A stretch of 64,000 nt of DNA from Pseudomonas phenolilytica (GCF_021432765.1 NZ_CP058908.1:2000001-2064000); one strand, 5' to 3'; shown: positions 26,939 to 37,635, counted from the stretch's first letter. Translations and numbers: made by a program. The notes: generated from the letters alone by a model not told the origin.

Positions 26939-27869
26939 GCTGGCGTGTGCCGGTCGGCGCTGGACGGTGGCAACCGGCAGCAATCTGCTCGATGCGCTGA
27001 ATGCGGCTGGACTGCGCGTGCCTTACAGCTGCCGGGCGGGCAGCTGCCAGGCCTGCATGGTGCGCTGCCGCGGTGGCGAACCGCTCGATGAGCGTCCCGA
27101 GGCGCTGCCGGCCACGCAGCGCGAGCAGGGCTGGCGATTGGCCTGCCAGTGCCGGATCGATGGCGATCTGCAGGTGGAGCTGTTCGATCCCGTCCGCGAT
27201 GGCCTGGCGGCGCAGGTGCAGGCGGTCGACTGGCTGCGGCGCGACGTCCTGCGCCTGCGCCTGTTGCCCGAACGACCGCTGCGCTACCGCGCCGGCCAGC
27301 ACCTGCTGCTGTGGACGCCGGACGGCATCGCGCGACCCTACTCACTGGCGAGCCTGCCGGACGACGATCGCTGGCTGGAATTTCATCTCGACTGTCACCG
27401 CCCGGGTGCCTTCAGCGAGGCGGCGCGCCGCTTGCGCACTGGCGATGGCCTGCGGCTGGGGCAGCTGCACGGTGGCGCATTGCATTACGACCCGGACTGG
27501 GCGGAGCGCCCGCTGTTGTTGCTTGCCAGCGGTACGGGCCTGGCGCCGCTCTGGGCGGTGCTGCGCGAGGCGCTGCGCCAGGGCCATGCCGGGCCGATCC
27601 GCCTGCTGCATCGCACGCACGGCACCTCCTACCTGGCCGAACCGCTGCTGCAGCTCGCGCAGCAGCATGATCTCGACGTGCAGTGGCTCGACGCGGATCA
27701 GCCGTGGAACGATCAGGCACTGCGAATCGCGTCGCGACAGGAGATTGCGCTGGTCTGCGGTCATGCCGATTTCGTTGCCGCGTGCTGCCGACGGCTGTTT
27801 CTGGCCGGCCTGCCGCGCGGACAGGTGTTCAGCGACACCTTCATCGAGCGGAATGTGAGCGAGGACTGA
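26931..27869 (+). CDS. 2Fe-2S ferredoxin / flavin reductase
   Basis: 312 residues. N-terminal plant-type [2Fe-2S] domain with the cluster cysteines in SCRAGSCQACMVRC and a further Cys in LACQC, then an FAD-binding barrel (RPYSLASLP at about 130-140) and an NAD(P)-binding domain (LLASGTGLAPLWAVLR). Such modules pass electrons from NAD(P)H to an oxygenase or reductase; the partner is not in the window. The ATG lies inside the end of the cyclase gene (8-nt overlap), so the two are translated together, an unexpected pairing conserved from P. aeruginosa synteny as I recall it. Confidence 0.88.
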   Translation: MPELACAGRRWTVATGSNLLDALNAAGLRVPYSCRAGSCQACMVRCRGGEPLDERPEALPATQREQGWRLACQCRIDGDLQVELFDPVRDGLAAQVQAVDWLRRDVLRLRLLPERPLRYRAGQHLLLWTPDGIARPYSLASLPDDDRWLEFHLDCHRPGAFSEAARRLRTGDGLRLGQLHGGALHYDPDWAERPLLLLASGTGLAPLWAVLREALRQGHAGPIRLLHRTHGTSYLAEPLLQLAQQHDLDVQWLDADQPWNDQALRIASRQEIALVCGHADFVAACCRRLFLAGLPRGQVFSDTFIERNVSED

Positions 27870-27918
27870 GTGCTCGGCCGAACTGCGATGGGCAGCGGCC
27901 ATGCGTTGCAAGGGAAGG

Positions 27919-27942
27919 CGCGAGCCGGCGGGCCGGCTCGCG
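27919..27942. terminator. Hairpin between ferredoxin reductase gene and pykA
   Basis: CGCGAGCCGG-CGGG-CCGGCTCGCG, a 10-bp perfect stem between convergent genes. No T-tract on either side, so terminator activity is uncertain. Confidence 0.5.
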
Positions 27943-27949
27943 TGGTCGA

Positions 27950-29404
27950 TCAGTTCAGCGGAGCGCCGACCTGAAGGATCTTCAGCGTGTTGGTGCCGCC
28001 GGTGCTGTCGTGGTAGCTGTCGCCCTTGGTCAGGATCACCCAGTCGCCGGGCTGCACCATGTTGCGCTTGAGCAGCTCCTCGACCGCCATCTGGCTGACC
28101 TTGTCGGCCGGCAGCACGGCCGGATCGAAGGGGATCGTCTGCACGCCACGGAACAGCGCCACGCGGGCCTGGGTTTCGCGGTGCGGCGAGAAGGCGAAAA
28201 TCGGCACCGCCGAGCGGATGCGCGACATGATCAGCGGGGTGTAGCCGCTTTCGGTCAGGCTGATGATGGCCTTGACGCCCGGGAAGTGGTTGGCGGTGTA
28301 CATCGCCGCCAGCGCCGTGCTCTCGTCGCAGCGGCTGAAAGTCTGCCCCAGACGGTGGCCGGATTTGGTACTGGTCGGATGCTTCTCCGCGCCGCAGCAC
28401 ACGCGCGCCATGGCCTTGATTGCCTCGACCGGGTACTCGCCGGCGGCGCTCTCGGCCGAGAGCATCACCGCGTCGGTGTAGTCGAGCACGGCGTTGGCGA
28501 CATCGGACACTTCCGCGCGGGTCGGCATCGGGTTGTGAATCATCGACTCCATCATCTGGGTCGCGGTGATCACCACCTTGTTGTTGCGCCGGGCGTGCAG
28601 AATGATCTTCTTCTGGATGCCGACCAGCTCGGCGTCGCCGATTTCCACGCCCAGGTCGCCACGCGCGACCATCACGCCGTCGCTGGCGCGGATCAGGCCG
28701 TCCAGGGCTTCATCGTCGGCGACCGCTTCGGCGCGTTCGATCTTGGCGATCAGCCAGGCGCTGGAGCCGGCCTCGTCGCGCAGGCGGCGGGCCAGATCCA
28801 TATCGGCGGCGTCGCGCGGGAAGGACACGGCCAAGTAGTCGAGTTCGAGGTCGGCAGCCAGTTTGATGTCGGCCTTGTCCTTGGCGGTCAGCGCCGGTGC
28901 GGTGAGGCCGCCACCACGGCGGTTGATGCCCTTGTTGTCCGACAGCGGACCGCCGATCAGCACGGTGCAGTGCAGTTCGTCGGCGGTGGCGGCGTCGACG
29001 CGCATGACCACGCGGCCGTCGTCGAGCAGCAATTCGTCACCGACGCCACAGTCCTTGACCAGGTCCGGGTAGTCGATACCGACCACTTCCTGGGTGCCGG
29101 CATCACGCGGGTGGGTGACGGAGAAGCGGAAACGGTCGCCTTCTTTCAGCTCGATGCGCTTGTTGGCGAACTTGGCGATGCGAATCTTCGGACCTTGCAG
29201 ATCGCCCAGCAGCGCGACGAAGCGGCCGTGGCGGGCGGCGATGGTGCGCACCAATTCGGCACGGGCGCGATGCTCATCGGGCGAGCCGTGGGAGAAGTTC
29301 AGGCGGGCGACGTCCAGCCCGGCGAGGATCATCTTTTCCAGGACTTCGGGCGAGCTGCTTGCCGGGCCCAGGGTGGCGACAATCTTGGTGCGACGCGGTG
29401 TCAT
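27950..29404 (-). CDS. pykA: Pyruvate kinase
   Basis: 484 residues. Final glycolytic/Entner-Doudoroff step, phosphoenolpyruvate plus ADP to pyruvate plus ATP. TKIVATLGPASSS and LDVARLNFSHG at the N-terminus, the catalytic Lys region AWLIAKIERAEAV, MVARGDLGVEIG and the effector domain at the C-terminus are all present. The short loops and flanking genes fit the PykA (type II) form. AAAAAGGAG lies 7 nt before the ATG. Confidence 0.95.
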   Translation of the reverse strand: MTPRRTKIVATLGPASSSPEVLEKMILAGLDVARLNFSHGSPDEHRARAELVRTIAARHGRFVALLGDLQGPKIRIAKFANKRIELKEGDRFRFSVTHPRDAGTQEVVGIDYPDLVKDCGVGDELLLDDGRVVMRVDAATADELHCTVLIGGPLSDNKGINRRGGGLTAPALTAKDKADIKLAADLELDYLAVSFPRDAADMDLARRLRDEAGSSAWLIAKIERAEAVADDEALDGLIRASDGVMVARGDLGVEIGDAELVGIQKKIILHARRNNKVVITATQMMESMIHNPMPTRAEVSDVANAVLDYTDAVMLSAESAAGEYPVEAIKAMARVCCGAEKHPTSTKSGHRLGQTFSRCDESTALAAMYTANHFPGVKAIISLTESGYTPLIMSRIRSAVPIFAFSPHRETQARVALFRGVQTIPFDPAVLPADKVSQMAVEELLKRNMVQPGDWVILTKGDSYHDSTGGTNTLKILQVGAPLN

Positions 29405-29560
29405 TCGATGGCTCCTTTTTCGGTCTGGCCGCGAGGCTACTATGCCCGTTCGCTGTAGTCATCGTTATGCGGCACTACTCTTTTACCCGCGCGAAAGGCC
29501 GCCGGACGGCCTGCAGTTTTTCGCCCCGCGGTCGATAAGCCGGCTCCGGAGGAGCCATCC

Positions 29561-29938
29561 ATGCGTACCCTGATCATTGCCTGTCTGACCCTGTTCACCG
29601 CTGGCTGCAGCAGCCAGCACGCCGTCGACCGCCAGCTCAACGAGGCCTACAGCCGTTACGAGGCCGGCGACTGCGGGGGCGCCATGCTCGCCCTGTCGCA
29701 GGCCGAGCGCCGCACGCGCGGACGTGGCGAGGTGCAGCCGGAAATTTCCCTACTGCGTGGCCAATGCCTGGAGCGTCAGGGGCTGTACGTCGATGCGGCA
29801 CATACCTACCGCTTCATCCGCATGCGCTACCCGGCCAGCGAATACGCCTATCGCGCCGCCGCGCGACTGGAGACGCTGCGCCAGCTCGGGCACTATGAGC
29901 CCGCCGAACCCGCGATCAGCCACCCGGCACGCCCCTGA
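29561..29938 (+). CDS. Putative lipoprotein with TPR-like repeats
   Basis: 125 residues. A 14-residue hydrophobic signal ends in the lipobox TAGC (Cys16), so the mature protein should be a lipoprotein; the residues after Cys are Ser-Ser, which favours the outer membrane. The rest is helical and rich in Ala, Arg and Glu, with a tetratricopeptide-like stretch YVDAAHTYRFIRMRYPASEY. GGAGGAG precedes the ATG. Function unknown; conserved in pseudomonads by recollection only. Confidence 0.75.
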   Translation: MRTLIIACLTLFTAGCSSQHAVDRQLNEAYSRYEAGDCGGAMLALSQAERRTRGRGEVQPEISLLRGQCLERQGLYVDAAHTYRFIRMRYPASEYAYRAAARLETLRQLGHYEPAEPAISHPARP

Positions 29939-29973
29939 GGCGCATCGCGAGCAGCTCATCCACGGAGGGAATG

Positions 29974-30396
29974 ATGCGCGTGCTGTTATTGCTGCTGGCT
30001 CTGGCGCCCATGCTGGCGATGGCCGAGATCTACCGCTGGACCGATGCCCAAGGCCAGGTGCATTTCGGTCAGCGTCCGGCGGCGGGCGCCGAGCGGGTCG
30101 ACGTGCGACCGCAGGTGGTCGAGCGCGACGAGGCGACGCGACAGCGCGAACAGCGCAGCGAGAAGTTCTTCGAGGCACGGCGCGAGGAGCGCCAGCTCGC
30201 CGGCGAGCGGGCCGGGCATCAGCGGGCGCAGCGCGAGCGTGAGTGTCAGGGGCTGCGCGAGGAGCTGGAGGTGCTGCAGCGTGGCGGGCGTTACTTTCGT
30301 ACCGATGCAGCGGGTGAGCGTGTCTACTACAGTGAAAACGAAATTGAGAAAGCCCGGCAGCAACTGGCCAGCCGTATTCGCGAACGATGTGACTGA
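29974..30396 (+). CDS. DUF4124 domain protein, secreted
   Basis: 140 residues. Signal peptide ends at MLAMA, followed immediately by the DUF4124 core EIYRWTDAQGQVHFGQRP. The remainder is a charged coiled coil (about 60-100) and a C-terminal YRF/YYSENEIEKARQQL segment. ATG 29974 is chosen over 29971 because its spacing to GGAGG (5 nt) is better. Periplasmic or envelope location is inferred; function unknown. Confidence 0.8.
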   Translation: MRVLLLLLALAPMLAMAEIYRWTDAQGQVHFGQRPAAGAERVDVRPQVVERDEATRQREQRSEKFFEARREERQLAGERAGHQRAQRERECQGLREELEVLQRGGRYFRTDAAGERVYYSENEIEKARQQLASRIRERCD

Positions 30397-30444
30397 GCGA
30401 ACTGGAAGCAGTGGCAGGGGCGTGCGCACAGGCAGGCTCGAACC

Positions 30445-30873
30445 ATGAATATCTCGAATCAGCGTCGCATCCAGCGGCACCAGCTGCCGTATTACCTGAA
30501 CGTGTTCAATCGCCATACCGACAAGCCGCTGGGCTTCATCGGTAACCTCTCCGAGGGTGGCCTGATGCTGATCAGCCGCTATCCGATGATGCTGCAGGAA
30601 CGTTTCGACATGCGCCTGAAGATTCCCGGGCAGGTCGGCCAGCTGCGCTTCGTGGATTTCAGCGCCATCAGCCTGTGGTCGCGCGAGGACGTCACTCCGG
30701 GCAGCTACGACACCGGCTTCGAGCTGATAACGCCGCCGGCCGAGATCATGGAAATGATCGCCGCGCTGCATCATTACTTCAGTTTCCAACCGAGCCCGCA
30801 TGCCCCGCTGACCCAGCCGCCGCCCTTCGCGGCCGATCGCTCGCCCGATCACGACTGCTGCTGCGGGCGCTGA
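30445..30873 (+). CDS. PilZ domain protein
   Basis: 142 residues, essentially a lone PilZ domain with a canonical c-di-GMP site: RRIQR at residues 7-11 (RxxxR) and NLSEGG (N-x-S-x-x-G) about 28 residues later. The C-terminal tail is Pro-rich and ends CCCGR, an unusual Cys cluster. It should act as a c-di-GMP receptor; the target is unknown. It is the third of three small plus-strand genes and converges on the DUF58 gene with 9 nt between stops. Confidence 0.87.
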   Translation: MNISNQRRIQRHQLPYYLNVFNRHTDKPLGFIGNLSEGGLMLISRYPMMLQERFDMRLKIPGQVGQLRFVDFSAISLWSREDVTPGSYDTGFELITPPAEIMEMIAALHHYFSFQPSPHAPLTQPPPFAADRSPDHDCCCGR

Positions 30874-30882
30874 CGGGGCGGT

Positions 30883-32214
30883 TCAGAGCACGCCAGCGCG
30901 TTTCCAGGCCAGGTAACGGCTGAGCAGCTCGGGCGCCACCTCGCGCGGACGTGCATCCAGCACGTGCAGGCCGTGCGCGATCAGGCGCCGGGACAGGGCC
31001 TCGCGCCGCTCCAGATGCGCCAGCGTTGCGCAGTAGCCGAGGGCGTCGTCGAGGTTGGTCACCGGCTGCTGACGCACGCGGTCGAGGACGTCCTCGCGCA
31101 GGCTGACCAGCAGCACCCGATGCCGGCGCGTCAGGCGCCGCATGGCGGCGAGCAGCTCGTCGTCGTCCTCGTCGCGCAGGTTGCTCAGCACGATCACCAG
31201 CGCGTGGCGCCGCTGCTGCGCCAGCAACTGATCAGCCGCGGCGGCGAAGTCGGCCGGCTGCAGGGTGCATTGCAGATCGTAGACGCTGTCGAGCAGCTGG
31301 CTGAGCTGGGCCTGGCCCTTGGCCGGGGCGACGCGCCGTGGCATATCGCTGGCGAAGGTCTGCAGCCCGACCGCGTCGCCCTCGCGCAGCGCGGCATAGG
31401 CCAGCAGCAGGCTGGCATTGAGCGCATGGTCGAAATGCGCCAGCTCGTCGTCCTGACTGCGCATACGCCGACCACAGTCGAGCAGCAGGATGATCTGTTG
31501 GTCGCGCTCGTCCTGATATTCGCGCGCAATGGGCGTGCGCATGCGCGCGGTGGCTTTCCAGTCGATCTGCCGCAGGCTGTCGCCGTCGCGGAATTCGCGC
31601 AGCTGATGGAACTCCAGGCCGAGGCCGCGGCGTGGCTGCTGGCGGACGCCGAGCCGGCTCAGCCAATGATCGACGCCCTGTAGGCTGGCGCCATGCAGTT
31701 GAACGAAGTCCGGGTAGACGCGGGTGCGCCCGGGCAGTTCCAGCAGGCGCCGGCCGCGCCACAGGCCGAGCGGCGACTGCAGACGGATCTCGCAGTGGGC
31801 GAAGGTGAATTGCCCGCGCTGCAGTGGACGCAGCCGGTAACTGAACGCGCACCGCTCGCCGGACCGCAGCGAAACGTGCCGCGGCAGCTGGTCGAAGGCC
31901 ATCTGCGCCGGCGGGTGGTCGAAGATTTCCAGCTGCAGTGGCGCGACGCCGCGATGCTGTAGCTGCAGGCGTACCTCGCTCCAGTGTCCCAGCGGCAAGC
32001 GCGCCGGTAGCAGGCGTTCGACCTGCGGCGTGGCAATACGCCGTAAACGCAGCGCATCGGCGGCGGCGAGCAGGCCGAGCGCCAGCAGCAGCCCCCACCA
32101 CAGCGAGCGCCAGGCGCTGGCCGGCGCATGGCCGAGGGCATCGAGCACGCCCAGCGGCAGCCCCGCTATCAGCAGCACGGCGACAGCAGCGAGCAGACGC
32201 ACGGACGGGTTCAC
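30883..32214 (-). CDS. DUF58 domain protein (vWA-like)
   Basis: 443 residues. Two N-terminal hydrophobic segments (about 8-50), then the DUF58 core with GLGLEFHQLREFRDGDSLRQIDWKATARM and a vWA-like metal-binding strand ILLLDCGRRMRSQDDE. DUF58 proteins accompany MoxR ATPases and are thought to help assemble or insert metal-dependent proteins. The start is GTG 32214, 31 nt after the MoxR stop. Last gene of the five-gene operon. Confidence 0.88.
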   Translation of the reverse strand: MNPSVRLLAAVAVLLIAGLPLGVLDALGHAPASAWRSLWWGLLLALGLLAAADALRLRRIATPQVERLLPARLPLGHWSEVRLQLQHRGVAPLQLEIFDHPPAQMAFDQLPRHVSLRSGERCAFSYRLRPLQRGQFTFAHCEIRLQSPLGLWRGRRLLELPGRTRVYPDFVQLHGASLQGVDHWLSRLGVRQQPRRGLGLEFHQLREFRDGDSLRQIDWKATARMRTPIAREYQDERDQQIILLLDCGRRMRSQDDELAHFDHALNASLLLAYAALREGDAVGLQTFASDMPRRVAPAKGQAQLSQLLDSVYDLQCTLQPADFAAAADQLLAQQRRHALVIVLSNLRDEDDDELLAAMRRLTRRHRVLLVSLREDVLDRVRQQPVTNLDDALGYCATLAHLERREALSRRLIAHGLHVLDARPREVAPELLSRYLAWKRAGVL

Positions 32215-32245
32215 GAGCGCACCCGGCAGGTCGCAGACGGGCGAT

Positions 32246-33243
<998 letters not shown>

Positions 33244-33247
<4 letters not shown>

Positions 33248-34401
33248 AGGGCATTCCTGAGTGCTTGCAGGTCGGCGACCTGCCGGGTGAAGTCGATGGC
33301 GCTGGCGTCCGCCGCCGGGCGCATGGCCTGTTCGATGGAGCCGGCCGGCAGTCCGCTCAGCGTGCCGAGCAGTTCGTGCTGCTGCGCGGCCGGTAACAGG
33401 TCGAAACCGGCATGGCGCCGGCCGGCGCGCTGCAGGATGTCCTGCTGCAAGCGCTGCAGCAGCACCGCGCGCCCGCCGTGGCGCTGAATGAACTCCGCCG
33501 AAGCCAGCAGGTGCTCCTGCAGGCGTCGGCGGGCAAGACCTGCCGGCGCCTGCAGCGGGCCGTGGCGCTGGCCGAAGTGCCAGGCGCTGAGCAGGATGAG
33601 CAACACAAGGGCGGCCAGCACCTCGGGAAAGTGACGCAGCAGCAGACTGGGCAACCCCGGGTGATCGGCGCGGTAGACCAGGGTGACCTGGCTGTCCTGG
33701 GTCAGATACCACAGCAGCCAGGCATGGTCGTATTCACCGATGCGGTCGTTGTGCCAGATCCAGGCGTCTGTCAGGGCGGTGACCAGCCCCTCGCCGTGAC
33801 GCAGCTGCAGCATGTGCGTGGCGCCGGCGCTGTTGGCCCAGGCGTGGGCGCGCTTGTCCGCATCGTAGAGGTGGAAGCCGGTATCGAAGGCGAGAAAGGC
33901 GGGGCTGGCTTCGTTGTCCAGATACAGCCGCGTCAGTTGCGGCTGCTGCTCGTCGCTGGTCGATTCGCCTTGGGCGTTCGCGGTATCGCGATTCTCGCTG
34001 GTGTACTGCTGCAGATTAAGGCGGTCCGCCAGCAGGTCGCCGCTCTTGCCGTCCGCTTCGTTCCATAGCCGCTCGGCGACGAACAGCAGGTGGCCGCCGC
34101 GCGCAGCCCAAGCGAGCAGTCGCTGGGTCTGCCGCGGCGTCAGCTGGCTACGATCACCGAGCAGCAGCAGGCTGTGCCCCTTGGCCGGCGCCTGGTCGAG
34201 ATCGGCCAGGTGCTCGTTGTGGCTGACCGGGCGGCCGATATCGGCGAGGAAGTGTTCGGCTGCCAGAAATGGGTTGGCGCGTGCCTGCGCCGCCGGGCCG
34301 CGGTCGACGACTTCGTCGTAGGGCTGCAGCGCGGTCAGCAGGCGCGCGCCGGCCAGCAGCGCCAGCGCCACGCCGAGCAAGATCAGCAGGCGTCGTTTCA
34401 C
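33244..34401 (-). CDS. DUF4350 domain membrane protein
   Basis: 385 residues. N-terminal transmembrane helix (about 4-24), a periplasmic GATase-like DUF4350 domain with HSLLLLGDRSQLTPRQ and HLLFVAERLWNE, and a second transmembrane helix at about 265-285 followed by a cytoplasmic tail. The start is GTG 34401, which overlaps the previous stop as GTGA; GGGAG lies upstream. An in-frame ATG at 34455 would sit inside the neighbour and is unlikely. Confidence 0.85.
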
Positions 34402-35921
34402 GGCCGCGACTCCCGTTCGAACAGCCGGCGCCAGCCGGCGCACAGCGCAGTCCACGCCGCGTCGTCGGGTATCTGCCGGCCATAGGCGAGGCCTTGCCAG
34501 TGGTGCGTGAGGGTTGCGGCGAAGGAGTTCAGCTCGGGCTGCGCCAGGGTGTGCACGACCTCCAGCACTTCGCCTTCGGTGTGACCGGCCACCAGCGGTA
34601 ACCGGTGGTCATGCAGCAGGCGGCTGAGCATGGCGCGATAGAGCAGGCCGAGCGCCTGACGGGGCTGTGTCGGCCAGAGCCGTTCGGCCGCGCTGGCGAC
34701 ATCGTCCGGCAGGCTTTCCGGGGTTACGGCAAGGCCGAACAGCTGTGCCGGCGGCTGATGACGTCTGTCACGTCGCGGCAAGCGCCGACCGAAGGCCTGC
34801 AGCCAGTCGCGACGGTGCCACAGCAGCAACGCGACCAGCAGTGCCAGCGCGCTCCACAGCAGGGTCTCGATCAGCAGCGTCAAGCGTTCGCGACCGTGCC
34901 AGAACGAGTCGAGCCGCAGCAGGTTCTCCAGCAGACGCGCCAGGACGCCGGGCTCGGCATCGGCCGGCGATTCGGCGAAACGCCAGCGGGTGACGGCCTC
35001 GCGCTGGGTGAAGGGAGGCTGATCGAGCAGGTCGCGCACTCGCTGGCGGGCCTCGTCGCGGCTCAACGGTGCGGGGGCGGTTGCGGGGGCGGCAGCGCCG
35101 TCGCTCGCAGCCCACACAGGGGTATTCGGCGACAGCAGGCAGAGGCCGAGCAGCAGCGCCGGCAGTGCCGTCAGCAGGTGTGCGCGCAGGCGGCGGAAGG
35201 CCAGTTCCAGGTCCCAGGCTTCGAGCCGGGTGCGGCGATTCAGGTAGAGGCTGAAGCCGCAGGCGACGTAGATCGGTTCCCAGACAATCAGCACCAGCAC
35301 GTAGAGCAGGTTGGACAGGTGCTCCAGCCACAGCCAGTCGTCGTTCGCGCGCAGCAGGTCCTCCCAGCTCCAGCTGTCGTAGGCCAATTGCGCCGGCAGG
35401 AAGAAATACAGCAGCGCCAGCAGACCGAGCCAGAGCGCGCCTTCCAGGTGCATGCCGACCACCGTGAGCCAGCGCGCCACGCTGCGCTCGCGCTGGCTGA
35501 GTACCGCCAGGCGGCGCTGGCGGGCCGCACCGGCGAGCCCTTCGAGCTGCAGCACCGGCAGATCGAAGCTGCGCGTCGAGCTGAAGCGGCGCCAGGTCAG
35601 GCTGGCCAGCCACTGCGGGCGCAGCACGCCGGGCAGCGCCCGCAGACTCTGACGCACGCCGGGCGTCTGGCCGAAGACCGCCTGCGAGAGAATATGCAGC
35701 GGCAGGCGTTCATAGAGGGGTTTGAGCCACCAGAACAGCAGCAGCGCCAGGCTTGGCTGCTGCCAGCACAGCGCGCTGAGCAGGCCGAACACCGGCAGCG
35801 TCAGCGCCGCCCAGGCGAACATCAGTACACCGGCATGGCGTCGCGCCAGCAGCGTGCCCAGATCCAGCGCCTCCCAGGCGCTGCGCGGGCGGATCGTCAG
35901 GTTCGCCTCAGCCGGACGCAT
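34398..35921 (-). CDS. DUF4129 domain membrane protein
   Basis: 507 residues. Several hydrophobic helices lie in the first 270 residues (around 35-75, 165-190, 205-235, 255-275), another near 350-370, and the C-terminal 100 residues are a DUF4129 domain (RQALGLLYRAMLSRLLHDHRLP, then HTEGEVLEVVH). DUF4129 regions resemble transglutaminase-associated tails. It overlaps the upstream RDD/SpoIIM gene by 14 nt and the downstream DUF4350 gene by 4 nt, so the operon is tightly coupled. Confidence 0.86.
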   Translation of the reverse strand: MRPAEANLTIRPRSAWEALDLGTLLARRHAGVLMFAWAALTLPVFGLLSALCWQQPSLALLLFWWLKPLYERLPLHILSQAVFGQTPGVRQSLRALPGVLRPQWLASLTWRRFSSTRSFDLPVLQLEGLAGAARQRRLAVLSQRERSVARWLTVVGMHLEGALWLGLLALLYFFLPAQLAYDSWSWEDLLRANDDWLWLEHLSNLLYVLVLIVWEPIYVACGFSLYLNRRTRLEAWDLELAFRRLRAHLLTALPALLLGLCLLSPNTPVWAASDGAAAPATAPAPLSRDEARQRVRDLLDQPPFTQREAVTRWRFAESPADAEPGVLARLLENLLRLDSFWHGRERLTLLIETLLWSALALLVALLLWHRRDWLQAFGRRLPRRDRRHQPPAQLFGLAVTPESLPDDVASAAERLWPTQPRQALGLLYRAMLSRLLHDHRLPLVAGHTEGEVLEVVHTLAQPELNSFAATLTHHWQGLAYGRQIPDDAAWTALCAGWRRLFERESRP

Positions 35922-37635
35922 GGTGATTCCTGCCCGCGAAGAGGAAATAGAGCGCCACCAGCAACCAGAGCAGGGCACCGACCGCGTACTTAACGCCGGC
36001 CGGGCCGTAGGTCATCGACGACCAGTACGCTTCGATGAACGCCGCGATCAGCAGCATCAGCGTGGCACCGGCAACCAGCCGCACGCCGCGTTCGGCGGCC
36101 TGGCGCAGTGCTTCGCTACGGCGCAGTCGACCGGGTGTGAGCAGCGCTGCACCGAGCTTCAGGCCCGCCGCACCGGCCAGGGTGATGGCCGTGAGCTCGA
36201 AGGCGCCGTGGCCGATGACGAACGACCAGAACGGTTGGTGATAGCCGATCTCGCTCAGGTGTCCGGCCACTGCGCCGATGGTCAGGCCGTTGAACATCAG
36301 AAAGAAAAGACTGCCGACGCCCAGCAGCAGGCCGCCGGCGAAGGTCTGGAAGGCGATGCCGATGTTGTTCATCACGTAGTAGCCGAACATCATCCAGTCC
36401 TCGGCCGAGCCGCGCTCGCCGAAGCGCCCGAGCCGACTGGCGTCGGGGTCGTAGAGGGTTTCCATCTCGGCGACCTGATCGGCCGACAGCACGCTGTAGG
36501 CCAGCTCGGGGAACGCATAGACCAGCACGCCCATACCCAGCAGGCTGCCGTAGAACAGCAGGCTGGCGGCGAGTACGCCGCGCCATTCCTCGCGTGTCAG
36601 GCGGGCGAAGCCGCCAAGGACGAAGCCCAGCAGCCGGCCGAGCAGCGGACTGCGCTGGCGATAAAGCTGCTGATGGCCGCGCAGCACCCGCCGGCGCAGC
36701 TGTTCCAGCAACGGGCTGCTGTAGCCGCGCTGCTCGGCCAGGGCCAGCTGCTGGCATAAGCGACGGTAGGCGGCGGGGAAGTCCATGGCCTCGTCGGGGG
36801 CGGTCCGGCGACGTTCGAGAGCATCCAGATGGGCGTCGAAGCGCTCCCATTCGGGCTGATGCCGCTGCTCGAACTCTTCCTGCTTCAGCGTCACGCGCAG
36901 CAGCCCCTGGGCCATCGCGAGCAAACCGGGTACGGCCTGCGTGGCGGGCAGGTGCAGGGGCTCGGCTAGCAGCGCGGCCAGCTCCTGGGCGCGCTCCGGG
37001 CTCAGCGATGCCTGGCGTTCGGCGAAATCGAGCAGCGCCCGCTGGCCATCGCGATCCAGTTCGACCGGTGGCCGCTGTGCCTCCACGATCGGCAGGGCGG
37101 GACGCCTGCCGGGGCGCTCGACGTAGACCACCAAAGTGCCGGCGGCCAGATCGCCGAGGCGCTTGAATGCCGGGTGCGCCAGGCAGCTCAGGGCGCCGAG
37201 GAAATAGCCGAACGGCAGCATGTCGACGAAACGCAGCAGGTTGCGCGTGAGCGAAGCGGCCCAGCCGACCGGAGTGCCGTCGTCGTGCACCACGCGAAGG
37301 CCCAGCCACTGCTTGCCGGGCGTGCGGCCCTGGTTGAGCACTTCGAACAGCACCATGTACCACCACTGCACGAGAAAGAGCAGCAGCGCGCTCAGCCCGC
37401 TGCCGAACTTGCCAAGCAGGCCGAAACCGAGAAACAGCGCGAGCAGGATCGCCGCACGCAGCGCCAGATCCACGGTAAACGCCAGGGCGCGCGGCACCAG
37501 CCCGGCCGGCCGCAGCAGCAGGTCGATACCCTCGGGCGTTTCGACCCGATGGCGATTATCCAGCGGCGGGGAGGGTTGGGGGGAGGGCAAGACGAGGGCT
37601 CTGTGCGCGCGGCGGAGGCTGATGCTATGCGGCAA
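35908..37635 (-). CDS. RDD domain fused to SpoIIM (DUF95) domain
   Basis: 575 residues in one uninterrupted frame. Residues about 32-175 are an RDD membrane domain (VETPEGIDLLLRPAGLVPRALAF, GRTPGKQWLGLRVV, KRLGDLAAGTLVVYV). Residues about 248-575 are a stage II sporulation M-type domain with four or five helices (NNIGIAFQTFAGGLLLG, LTIGAVAGHL, GHGAFELTAI). In the pseudomonad clusters I recall these are two genes. An in-frame GTG at 36894, with AGGGG upstream, matches the normal SpoIIM start, so two products remain possible. The 5' start is uncertain: 37635 ATG or a TTG near 37590. Confidence 0.8.
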   Translation of the reverse strand: MPHSISLRRAHRALVLPSPQPSPPLDNRHRVETPEGIDLLLRPAGLVPRALAFTVDLALRAAILLALFLGFGLLGKFGSGLSALLLFLVQWWYMVLFEVLNQGRTPGKQWLGLRVVHDDGTPVGWAASLTRNLLRFVDMLPFGYFLGALSCLAHPAFKRLGDLAAGTLVVYVERPGRRPALPIVEAQRPPVELDRDGQRALLDFAERQASLSPERAQELAALLAEPLHLPATQAVPGLLAMAQGLLRVTLKQEEFEQRHQPEWERFDAHLDALERRRTAPDEAMDFPAAYRRLCQQLALAEQRGYSSPLLEQLRRRVLRGHQQLYRQRSPLLGRLLGFVLGGFARLTREEWRGVLAASLLFYGSLLGMGVLVYAFPELAYSVLSADQVAEMETLYDPDASRLGRFGERGSAEDWMMFGYYVMNNIGIAFQTFAGGLLLGVGSLFFLMFNGLTIGAVAGHLSEIGYHQPFWSFVIGHGAFELTAITLAGAAGLKLGAALLTPGRLRRSEALRQAAERGVRLVAGATLMLLIAAFIEAYWSSMTYGPAGVKYAVGALLWLLVALYFLFAGRNHHASG

